DNA of 22,335 nt, from IMG/VR virus record IMGVR_UViG_3300005617_000378, positions 1 to 22,335 of that record; one strand, 5' to 3'. Origin of the DNA: a virus. Below are positions 1 through 5,891 of the stretch, in pieces. Numbering within the stretch: position 1 is the first letter of the stretch; the number at the start of each line of letters is the position of its first letter. Under the pieces are notes generated by a model. The model was given only the letters and a program-made list of their open reading frames with translations. It was not told the DNA's origin and made no database searches. The translations under genes were made by a program, and so were the position numbers.

Positions 1-4
1 CATG

Positions 5-202
5 TCAGCTCCCCTTAGCTTTGATTAGTGCATCGAGACGGGCCTTCGCGGCATCGTCGGCCGCCACGAGCGTATTGAGCTCATTGTCGGTGACGTCCCT
101 GCCCTCCGCGTGGGCCTTGGCGAGCAGCGCACTAAACTGCTGTACTTGGGTCGTGGCCTGCAGGAGGAGCTGCGTGAGTAACAAGGCGTTGCCCATGGTC
201 AT
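5..202 (-). CDS. Small helical protein of the lysis-side gene run, unknown function
   Basis: This 65-residue protein has no signal peptide or clear membrane segment. It reads as two amphipathic helices: a Gln/Leu-rich one at about residues 7-30 and an Ala/Asp/Lys-rich one at about 40-63. Its ATG overlaps the stop of the upstream lipoprotein gene as ATGA, which implies translational coupling. The gene ends TGA at 5-7, and bases 3-1 read ATG on the minus strand, so another gene probably starts here and continues outside the window. Neighbours are a lipoprotein and an endolysin, so a late or lysis-associated role is possible, but nothing in the sequence names one. I do not recognise the family with certainty. 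Confidence 0.75.
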   Translation of the reverse strand: MTMGNALLLTQLLLQATTQVQQFSALLAKAHAEGRDVTDNELNTLVAADDAAKARLDALIKAKGS

Positions 203-552
203 GCACCTTTTGTGTGGGACTGCAGATATGCTTGCAATGCGGTCAGTCCAGTTACGACAGCGTCGAGCTTGGCATCCCCAACGGTCGGGTTCGTCGCATG
301 GATCTGGCGCGCGAGGTCGAGGCCAGTGCGGGCGTTATCCAGCTGCGATTGAATCTGCTGCGCTTCCTGTGCTGACACCTTGCCGGAGGTCAGCAGGGTT
401 GCGGTCGTGTCGCGCGCCGCGGTCACCGTTGAGTACCCGGCAGCAAGTCTCTCGTTAAAGGTCTGAGGCGTGGCAACACCGAGCGTCTGGCACGCAGTCA
501 GGGTGATGAGCAGGGCCGCCCAGAAGGCGGCGTAGATCGGTTTACGGAGCAT
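199..552 (-). CDS. Predicted lipoprotein of the lysis-side region (possible outer-membrane spanin-like partner)
   Basis: This 117-residue protein starts with a basic n-region (RK) and a hydrophobic stretch, ending in the lipobox LTAC with the lipidated Cys at residue 21 (seen). Residue +2 is Gln, not Asp, which by the usual Lol rule predicts outer-membrane sorting. The mature part, about 96 residues, is Ala/Gln/Thr-rich and looks all-helical, with likely coiled-coil stretches at about 35-75 and 85-110. The start overlaps the preceding gene by 11 bases. It lies two genes downstream of the endolysin, where o-spanins often sit. O-spanins are usually shorter and proline-rich, so that role is only a hypothesis. 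It could equally be a virion-unrelated phage lipoprotein of unknown role. Confidence 0.8.
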   Translation of the reverse strand: MLRKPIYAAFWAALLITLTACQTLGVATPQTFNERLAAGYSTVTAARDTTATLLTSGKVSAQEAQQIQSQLDNARTGLDLARQIHATNPTVGDAKLDAVVTGLTALQAYLQSHTKGA

Positions 553-763
553 TTTGTTTTGTCTCTGGTGGTGGTGGATCTGAGGTGCGTTGACGCATGA
601 ACCAGAAGGCGGCCACGAGCATGATGAGATCCTTCAGGCCGCTTGCGGTGCCGGGAGTGACGAGCTTCATTCCTTCGCCGACAACGACGCCGAAATAACC
701 CACGAAGATGAGGTAGCTAAGTCCAACCTGAGCGGTGGCGACGGCATGGTGGGAGAACTTCAT
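542..763 (-). CDS. Small two-TM protein, holin candidate
   Basis: This 73-residue protein has two hydrophobic segments, about residues 11-29 and 43-57, separated by a short loop that contains Pro and Gly. Its C-terminus is polar and proline-rich (PPPP at about 63-66). The ATG at 763 overlaps the endolysin stop as ATGA, and the next gene overlaps its 3' end by 11 bases. Size, two-TM topology and direct coupling to a lysozyme that lacks a signal peptide fit a class II-type holin. Holins are too diverse to assign by eye. The 62-residue protein on the other side of the endolysin is the competing candidate, and one of the two could be an antiholin. Confidence 0.75.
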   Translation of the reverse strand: MKFSHHAVATAQVGLSYLIFVGYFGVVVGEGMKLVTPGTASGLKDLIMLVAAFWFMRQRTSDPPPPETKQNAP

Positions 764-1176
764 AGCCACTCCCCGGTACGAAACATCTGCATCTGACGTT
801 GGGCGCGAGCAGGCGTCTGCCTGGCCCACAATGAGTCCAATCCGGCATCCGCAGCTGCGTTGTACTCGCCAGCGGCGACGGCATTACGGAAGTTCGTCCA
901 GGCCGCCAGTGAGCCCAATTGAAAGCACATCGAGATAAGGACCGCCTGCCGCACCTCGTTGCACTGCTCAAAGCCTGCGAGCCCCCCTGCTCGTTCACGA
1001 GCTGACTTCAGGTCGTGTTCGAGCTGCGCGTCGATCGCTTCATCACACAGCCTTCCGCCCTTACGCTGGTCGATCAGACAGCCGACTCCGATCGTGAGAT
1101 AGCCCAGTTTGTCCGGGTACGCGTACGGAACGCGCCCCTCTTCCTCCGAGACCAACTTGAAAGCGAGATCGTTCAT
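760..1176 (-). CDS. Endolysin, GH24 (T4/P22-type) lysozyme
   Basis: This 138-residue muramidase would cleave the N-acetylmuramic acid/N-acetylglucosamine bond of peptidoglycan at the end of infection. The GH24 catalytic spacing is intact: Glu13, eight residues, Asp22, five residues, Thr28, in the context EEGRVPYAYPD and LTIGVG. The length matches compact phage lysozymes. There is no signal peptide or N-terminal membrane anchor, so it is probably a canonical endolysin that needs a holin to reach the cell wall. I placed the start at 1176 because that ATG overlaps the upstream stop as TAATG. A longer in-frame reading upstream would run far into the preceding gene. Small membrane protein genes flank it on both sides, forming a recognisable lysis cassette. 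Confidence 0.95.
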   Translation of the reverse strand: MNDLAFKLVSEEEGRVPYAYPDKLGYLTIGVGCLIDQRKGGRLCDEAIDAQLEHDLKSARERAGGLAGFEQCNEVRQAVLISMCFQLGSLAAWTNFRNAVAAGEYNAAADAGLDSLWARQTPARAQRQMQMFRTGEWL

Positions 1177-1364
1177 TAGTCTCTCTCGAGCTTCGGCAGA
1201 TCGAGCCCCATTTCCTTCGCGATGAGCGCGATGCACAGGAGCGCGTACTGCACATGCTGGGCATGGGAGTGCTTCGCCTTGCGTAGTTGGCGGATCTCGT
1301 AGAGGAGACCGCCGTAGAGCAAGGCGAGTACGCCGAGCAGGAGCTGTTGAACGAGGTCGCCCAT
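1176..1364 (-). CDS. Small membrane protein, holin-like
   Basis: This 62-residue protein has a strong hydrophobic segment at residues 5-22 and a weaker apolar stretch at about 39-50. Between them is a basic linker (RQLRKAKH). The C-terminus is charged. The ATG lies five bases downstream of the previous stop, and the gene's own TAA overlaps the endolysin ATG. Being directly upstream of and coupled to the endolysin is the commonest position for a holin, and the size fits. One clear TM with a basic follower would suit a class III-like or atypical holin. It could instead be an accessory membrane protein, with the 73-residue protein after the endolysin acting as the holin. Confidence 0.75.
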   Translation of the reverse strand: MGDLVQQLLLGVLALLYGGLLYEIRQLRKAKHSHAQHVQYALLCIALIAKEMGLDLPKLERD

Positions 1365-1369
1365 TTGAG

Positions 1370-1588
1370 CTACGGATTCTCCGCGCTCATCACGGCCTTA
1401 TCGAGCGCCCAACAGATAAAGATCTTCTCATCGAAGGTGAAGCTCGAAGGTACCGGGCGATTGCGAAACTCATCGATACGCGCGAGCTGATGCGGCGTGA
1501 AGTGGTCACGCACGCCCGCATACTCCACGCTGGCGGGGTCGAAGATTTCGAGCAGCGAGTTCTGAATGATGACGATCGAGTGGCTCAC
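1370..1588 (-). CDS. Small soluble protein of unknown function
   Basis: This 72-residue protein has no signal peptide or TM segment. It has mixed charge with two aromatic/apolar stretches (about 5-15 and 51-64). The start is GTG at 1588, chosen because it forms a GTGA overlap with the stop of the upstream gene; no in-frame ATG lies nearby. It sits between two TM/coiled-coil genes and the holin-like and endolysin genes, so it is probably expressed with them. I do not recognise the family. Reality is supported by the overlap geometry and by the absence of a competing frame. Confidence 0.7.
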   Translation of the reverse strand: MSHSIVIIQNSLLEIFDPASVEYAGVRDHFTPHQLARIDEFRNRPVPSSFTFDEKIFICWALDKAVMSAENP

Positions 1589-1917
1589 TTGGACTCTTCC
1601 TCTGCATGTACGTTGGTTTCGATGCCGCGTTTGGCAAGCGCGTTCTGCATGACGCGAATGTCCTCGCGTGCGAGAGCCGAATTTCGCTCGGCGATCTGGA
1701 CCCGATCTCTCAAAGCCTCGGTGCGCTCGCTATAGACCATGGGCAACACAATCGCCATGCCGAAAGCCATTGCCGAGAACACCAGTGCGATGACAGCCAG
1801 ATAAAGGCCGGTGCGGTCGTGGATCGTGGCTTCCCCGCCGTGTGCGATATTCCCAGTGTTCTCTTTGCTCGACTTGTCTGGCGACTGGTGCTGTCGATTC
1901 ATGGTCGGTTCATTCAT
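1585..1917 (-). CDS. Single-TM protein with C-terminal coiled coil (second of a similar pair)
   Basis: This 110-residue protein has a polar, His/Lys-rich N-terminal 36 residues, one long TM segment at about 37-61 and a charged helical tail (65-97) with heptad-like spacing. It ends EEESK. The first ATG at 1917 overlaps the upstream stop as ATGA; a second in-frame ATG lies five codons later. The layout of soluble head, TM and coiled-coil tail resembles the gene just upstream, although the sequences are not obviously homologous. The two may form a complex. An N-in topology with a periplasmic coiled coil would be compatible with an i-spanin, but the long cytoplasmic head is unusual for one. Function is unassigned. 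Confidence 0.75.
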   Translation of the reverse strand: MNEPTMNRQHQSPDKSSKENTGNIAHGGEATIHDRTGLYLAVIALVFSAMAFGMAIVLPMVYSERTEALRDRVQIAERNSALAREDIRVMQNALAKRGIETNVHAEEESK

Positions 1918-2231
1918 GGGCGCCTCAGCTGCTGGATGAGTGTGTCCACCTGATTTTGCAGTCTGGCGATCTGGGTTGTCTGCGCATTTTGATTCGCTTC
2001 GAGTGCTGACATCTTCCCGTAGACAGCTACTCCACCACACACGCCCATGAGGGCAAGGCCACCACAAAGGGTCACGAGCCACTTCTGCCAGGCGTTACCG
2101 TTGTCTCCATTACTGTAGTGCCGGTGCCCGCCGTACTTGATTGCCAGGCGAACGATGCGGTCGATGTCCTCATCCCCTAGCAGGGGCGCGTCAGGATCAG
2201 GCCCGCGGTCCTTGTCGTTTCTTATGCTCAT
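1914..2231 (-). CDS. Single-TM protein with C-terminal coiled coil (first of a similar pair)
   Basis: This 105-residue protein has an acidic/basic N-terminal domain of about 48 residues, a TM at 51-71 rich in Gly, Leu and Val, and a short C-terminal Gln/Leu heptad helix (75-103) ending QQLRRP. It is the first gene after the tailspike, with a 28-base gap that contains nothing recognisable. Its stop overlaps the next gene as ATGA. The Shine-Dalgarno upstream of its ATG is weak. The domain layout is shared with the next gene, suggesting partners in the inner membrane. No family is recognised. Possible roles are lysis (spanin-like) or an infection-related membrane function, neither demonstrated. 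Confidence 0.75.
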   Translation of the reverse strand: MSIRNDKDRGPDPDAPLLGDEDIDRIVRLAIKYGGHRHYSNGDNGNAWQKWLVTLCGGLALMGVCGGVAVYGKMSALEANQNAQTTQIARLQNQVDTLIQQLRRP

Positions 2232-2259
2232 CGTGATGCCTAATGGGGCGGTTCGCTCA

Positions 2260-3684
2260 TCAGGAAACCTTCACGGCGGCAAGGTAGCCTCTATAGGCGA
2301 GATTGCCCGCACCTGAGAATTTCAGGAACACCCGTAAGTAGATCGTCTGAGCACTGCTCGTCGTGTTCTGATATAGCCTCATGCACGATAGGCGCAGATC
2401 CATGCTGCTGCCGGGGTTGTAGGTCTGCTCGTCGGCGCCCTGGAAGAAGCTGCTCGTGCTGGTCTGCGATCCTGAATCGCCGACGTTTGTGGTGATACAA
2501 CAGGCTGCCTGCTGCATTCCGCTGGCGGTGGACTGTAACGTTTGCGCCGTGGCAAAGATCATCCATGCCCCCGGCGGCAGGCTCAGCGATGTGGCCGTCA
2601 CATCGACTCCCCCGGTAGTGGATGTCAGGAGCTGCCCGCTATCGGCGAGCAGTACGCGATTGGCCAGGGGGATAGAGGGAGTGCCGAGCAGGGAATTTGA
2701 CGTGCCAAATGACACGTCTATCCAGTTCGAGTTGTAGTCGATGACCGTACTGCCGCCATAGCACGACTCAACTTTAAGACCGATGCCGCTCGAGGTGGAC
2801 CAGTCGAGGAATTTCCCTCCGCTGCCAAATTCCTGGTAGACGTTGATGAAGGACAGCGAGCGATTGTCCCCGCCGATCCAGATGCCTTTCGTAGACTCGA
2901 TGATCGAGTTCGTTATGGAGATCGAGACGCCGTACTCGATCCATACCCCATACCCATTGGGGCAGGAACCGAACTGACACGCTCCGCTCGTGGAGACTGT
3001 CGTCGAGGGGTTACCAGAAAGATCGTAGCCTTGAATCATCAGTGAGTGAAGTCCTGCCGACAGGCAGCGCGTGGAATTGATCGAGGTGTATCCCGATCGC
3101 TCGATGTAGATATGGCAACGCTTAGCGTTCTGGAAACCGCAGTTGTGAATATCGATCACGTATGGGAACGACGGAGCAGCAGCCTTCGCCGAAACGATAT
3201 CGCCTGTTTGTCCCGCCGTGACTCCATCCCATCCGCCATCCACCCGGAGATTGATGAGCCGGGTGGATCCGGTAGTGGTAATGACGTCGAACTGTGCGCT
3301 GCTTGCCTGGATGTGGATGGTTTCGCCGTATCCGTACACGTCACACAGGCTGAAATCCAGCGAACTACTGACGAGGCAGGGACCATCGTTTTCGAAGAAA
3401 ACTTGCGCCTGCCGGCTCGGATAATTGAAGCGCGCGATCCGGGCTGCGGTGTTGATCGCAGCTGTCATGTCGGTCACGCCGGGGGTAGTGTTCGCGCCGT
3501 AGCGATACACATGGCCCGGTTTATAGGCGTAGTTGACCGGCGTCACCCCGGCGGCGATCTCGGCCGCGGTGCGCACCCGCGAGTCATCGAACTGATGCGT
3601 CAGGATCTTGTTAGTAATCTCGCGATGACGGCGGCGATGATTCACATCATCGAGGCCGGTCGTTGGGAGCTGCTGGAGAGGCAT
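2260..3684 (-). CDS. Tailspike/tail fibre protein with beta-helix
   Basis: This 474-residue protein is probably the host-recognition spike, binding and perhaps cleaving a surface polysaccharide. Residues 1-60 look like a basic attachment/leader segment. The stretch YRYGANTTPGVTDMTAAIN at about 61-79 is the typical entry into pectate-lyase-like right-handed beta-helix spikes. The middle (about 80-340) is rich in Ser, Thr, Gly, Asn and Ile in rung-like repeats. The last 130 residues look like a beta-rich C-terminal domain. The start codon at 3684 has GGGAGG upstream at a slightly long spacing of about 11 bases. It lies 34 bases from the divergent lipoprotein ATG, so the two 5' ends share regulatory DNA. 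Catalytic residues cannot be assigned by eye. Confidence 0.85.
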   Translation of the reverse strand: MPLQQLPTTGLDDVNHRRRHREITNKILTHQFDDSRVRTAAEIAAGVTPVNYAYKPGHVYRYGANTTPGVTDMTAAINTAARIARFNYPSRQAQVFFENDGPCLVSSSLDFSLCDVYGYGETIHIQASSAQFDVITTTGSTRLINLRVDGGWDGVTAGQTGDIVSAKAAAPSFPYVIDIHNCGFQNAKRCHIYIERSGYTSINSTRCLSAGLHSLMIQGYDLSGNPSTTVSTSGACQFGSCPNGYGVWIEYGVSISITNSIIESTKGIWIGGDNRSLSFINVYQEFGSGGKFLDWSTSSGIGLKVESCYGGSTVIDYNSNWIDVSFGTSNSLLGTPSIPLANRVLLADSGQLLTSTTGGVDVTATSLSLPPGAWMIFATAQTLQSTASGMQQAACCITTNVGDSGSQTSTSSFFQGADEQTYNPGSSMDLRLSCMRLYQNTTSSAQTIYLRVFLKFSGAGNLAYRGYLAAVKVS

Positions 3685-3692
3685 GCTAGGCT
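3663..3692 (+). promoter_or_regulatory. Candidate promoter for the plus-strand lipoprotein cassette
   Basis: On the plus strand TTGGGA (3663-3668) and TAGGCT (3687-3692) are 18 bases apart, and TGC directly before the second hexamer resembles an extended -10. Transcription would start near 3699, about 20 bases before the lipoprotein ATG. A plus-strand gene inside a minus-strand operon needs its own promoter, which is the main reason to propose this one. Both hexamers are imperfect. The site lies partly inside the first codons of the tailspike gene. Confidence 0.3.
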
Positions 3693-3718
3693 AACCCTCC
3701 CAACGCATTGGAGGCGTT

Positions 3719-4228
3719 ATGACAAGAACAACGATGCTGGTAGTGATCACTATTCTGTCGGGCTGCGCGCAAATGGAGCGCGCTCTTCAGTCGCGAGTGC
3801 GGCAGAACATCGCTACGTACGAATCCAAATGCATAGCCATGCCGTTTGCTACGTATGGTTCCTGTATTCGCAATGGGCTCAACGCTGGATACCCTAACTG
3901 GAACTCCGATGAGCATGCGGATTTGGTTGAGGTGTATCTCTCTTGGCTGGACGCTGCTGGAGCGCGAGTAACTGCCGGAACTATGAGCGAGCCCGATGCA
4001 CGACTCGGAGCAGCGGAGATGAAATTGAGAGTGCAGCAAATCGCTGCCGAGCGCGCCACGAACGCAGCTCTTCGGCAACAGGCTGGTATTCAACAAATGC
4101 TGGCGGGCCTCGCGCTGCTGGAGGCGTCGCAACCGGCCTACATTCAGGCTCCGGCTCAAAATCAAATCATCTGCACGCAATACCCCACGAACCGTATTTC
4201 TGGCATCACACAGACGGTTTGCCACTGA
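3719..4228 (+). CDS. Plus-strand lipoprotein of unknown function (moron-like)
   Basis: This 169-residue protein is preceded by GGAGG with good spacing to the ATG at 3719. Its short signal peptide ends in the lipobox LSGC, with Cys16 followed by Ala, so outer-membrane sorting is predicted. The mature part contains two Cys (38 and 48) in an N-terminal region with YPNWN, then a long helical Ala/Gln/Glu-rich section. The C-terminal tail has two further Cys (CTQYP and TVCH). The overall plan resembles a group of small bacterial and prophage lipoproteins of unknown role. It is transcribed against all neighbouring genes except the 42-residue ORF behind it. It looks AT-richer than the head genes. Superinfection exclusion or surface conversion is a guess. 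Confidence 0.85.
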   Translation: MTRTTMLVVITILSGCAQMERALQSRVRQNIATYESKCIAMPFATYGSCIRNGLNAGYPNWNSDEHADLVEVYLSWLDAAGARVTAGTMSEPDARLGAAEMKLRVQQIAAERATNAALRQQAGIQQMLAGLALLEASQPAYIQAPAQNQIICTQYPTNRISGITQTVCH

Positions 4229-4232
4229 CCCA

Positions 4233-4361
4233 ATGCGCATTCTGGTCGTCATCGGCTGCTGCGCAGGAGTTACGTTGTTGCTGGGCGCAGTGAATATCTG
4301 GCTCGGCGTTCTATCGCTGCCCATCACGTACGGTCTGGCGCAGTCCTTACTGTCCAAATAA
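4233..4361 (+). CDS. 42-residue membrane protein, second gene of the plus-strand cassette
   Basis: The ATG lies four bases after the lipoprotein TGA, and the frame stays open for 42 codons to a TAA. The peptide starts MRIL, is almost entirely hydrophobic through residue 37 (one long or two short TM segments with a CC pair at 9-10) and ends QSLLSK. The 3' end overlaps the convergent ejection-protein gene by 15 bases. No strong Shine-Dalgarno precedes it, so translation by reinitiation from the lipoprotein gene is likely. The TM-like composition and tight spacing argue that it is real. Its small size keeps confidence moderate. Confidence 0.5.
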   Translation: MRILVVIGCCAGVTLLLGAVNIWLGVLSLPITYGLAQSLLSK

Positions 4362-5891
4362 ATCCTCCGCGCCCGCCTGCGAGCCCATAAGAAGTCCCGG
4401 CGGAATGCCACCGGGTGAAGCCGTTGCGAGCGCCTGGCCTGTAGGTGACAGAAGTCCGGCGCGCACGCCAAGGCGTGCAAACGGATAGATCAGCGGCCAC
4501 GTGCTCTTGTCCATCACTGCGGCAAGGCCTCCAAGGGCCACGTCCGTGTTGCGAACGGAGCCACTGTCCATGAGCGGCTTGGCGACGGCAGGGAATGCCT
4601 GCCCGAACTCTGCGGCAGTTCTCAACGGGCCACTGAGGGGCTTCCCCTTCGCGAGCTGGTTCGCCAATTGAGCCGCTGAAACACTGCCAGTCTGCGGGTT
4701 CAGTGCTTTCTCAACCGTGAAAGTTTTCGCCATCAGTACACGGCCCTCTCTAAAGCGAGCGAGCAGATCCGCACCATCCTTGCCGAGACCTTCTAGGTGT
4801 CGCTCGATCTGGTCCTCGAGCACCTTCGAAAGTGCGCGCAGTCCCTTTCCTGTCTCAGCGTCACCCTTCGCATACGCGGCCGATGCGCGGTCACGCAGCA
4901 CCTGAACTGCGTCGACCGCGTCACTGGCAGGGAACGAGTTCTTGAAGGATTCGGCGATGTCCTTCACTTCGGTCTGAGCGAGCTTGTCAGACACACCGCC
5001 AGCGCTCTTGAACTTCGCGAGTACTTCATCAACGCCAGTTTTAAAGGCTGCGTCAGTGTCGATCGTGCCGGTTCCACGAATAGCCCGGTTCGGCGCCGCC
5101 GCTTCTGCACGGATGTTCTTCAAAAGTTCAGGCGTGATCGCGGCGTCGTCCTCGAGACCGAGGGCGCGAGCGGCGAGCTTGTTGGTAACGCCCTCGTTCA
5201 TCGCTCGAGCATCTTGGGCAAGCCCTGTCTTGCCACCGAGCGACTCGAGCATCTTGTTCGTGACGCTTGGGTTCGTCGTCGCCGGAGGAACGACGTAGCC
5301 CGCATCCTGAGACTTCTCCAGCGCCAGCTGTCTGGGTGTCGTGACAGCTCGAACGAAGCCCTCCGGAGCCTGCTGGGCAGCCTGAGGGCCGGGAATAGCT
5401 CCACCTACGAGCGCGGTGCTTGCGAACTCTGCGGCCTTACCCGGGAAAGTCTGGGGCGGCGCATACATCGCATCGATGGTGGGCCGGTACTCAGACGAGA
5501 ATGAGCCGTAATTGCCTGCCTGTGGACCCTGCGGAAGCAGCGCCGCCAGCATCTCACTGTCGCCGGCTAAGTGCCGATTGGCAGCGTAGATCGCATCCGC
5601 GAACTGCGGCATGAGCTTGTTGACGCCACCCTCGGAGAGATTGCGCAGCCCGACGCCAGCGTTCGCCGCCATCTCAGGGATGCCGCCAACGGCGTTCAGC
5701 ACAGGGCGCATGGCGGCGCTGAGGAAATTGCGACCGATGTCTGCGAGCGAAGTGGGCTGCTCCGGTTGCGCGGGCGGCGCGGTTCCGTTGAGTTGCGCCA
5801 GCAGCGCCGGATCGGTCACCTGAGTGGGCGCAGCCGGTCCCGGCGCATTCAGCTGCGCAAGGATTGCCGGATCTGTGACCTGCTCGCCCAT
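4347..5891 (-). CDS. Large predicted internal virion/ejection protein
   Basis: This 514-residue protein is the last gene of the minus-strand run before the plus-strand insert. The N-terminus has a duplicated 12-residue motif, QVTDPA(I/L)LAQLN, at 4-15 and 24-35, separated by a Pro/Ala linker. The rest is helix-rich: Ala/Gly segments at about 50-100 and 155-180, long charged helices at 225-380, and an apolar Gly/Pro/Leu C-terminus (about 440-505). Large, helical, Ala-rich proteins between the tail genes and the tailspike are commonly ejected into the host envelope with the DNA in podophages. No lytic transglycosylase or peptidase motif is evident. The ATG overlaps the upstream stop as TAATG. 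The role rests on position and composition. Confidence 0.75.
   Translation of the reverse strand: MGEQVTDPAILAQLNAPGPAAPTQVTDPALLAQLNGTAPPAQPEQPTSLADIGRNFLSAAMRPVLNAVGGIPEMAANAGVGLRNLSEGGVNKLMPQFADAIYAANRHLAGDSEMLAALLPQGPQAGNYGSFSSEYRPTIDAMYAPPQTFPGKAAEFASTALVGGAIPGPQAAQQAPEGFVRAVTTPRQLALEKSQDAGYVVPPATTNPSVTNKMLESLGGKTGLAQDARAMNEGVTNKLAARALGLEDDAAITPELLKNIRAEAAAPNRAIRGTGTIDTDAAFKTGVDEVLAKFKSAGGVSDKLAQTEVKDIAESFKNSFPASDAVDAVQVLRDRASAAYAKGDAETGKGLRALSKVLEDQIERHLEGLGKDGADLLARFREGRVLMAKTFTVEKALNPQTGSVSAAQLANQLAKGKPLSGPLRTAAEFGQAFPAVAKPLMDSGSVRNTDVALGGLAAVMDKSTWPLIYPFARLGVRAGLLSPTGQALATASPGGIPPGLLMGSQAGAEDLFGQ

Noticed and set aside
3046-3897. Plus-strand reading frame of 283 codons spanning the tailspike and lipoprotein starts
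   Set aside because: It overlaps two better-supported genes in other frames, including a lipoprotein with a signal peptide and Shine-Dalgarno, and has no recognisable features.
4396-4415. CCCGG/CCGGG hairpin just inside the ejection-protein gene as a possible bidirectional terminator
   Set aside because: The stem is short with a mismatch, it lies in coding sequence and neither strand has a following T-run.
3686-4480. Minus-strand reading frame of 264 codons opposite the plus-strand lipoprotein
   Set aside because: It has Arg/Ser/Cys-rich composition with no domain, and overlaps the end of the ejection gene. The plus-strand lipoprotein has lipobox and ribosome site, so it is preferred.
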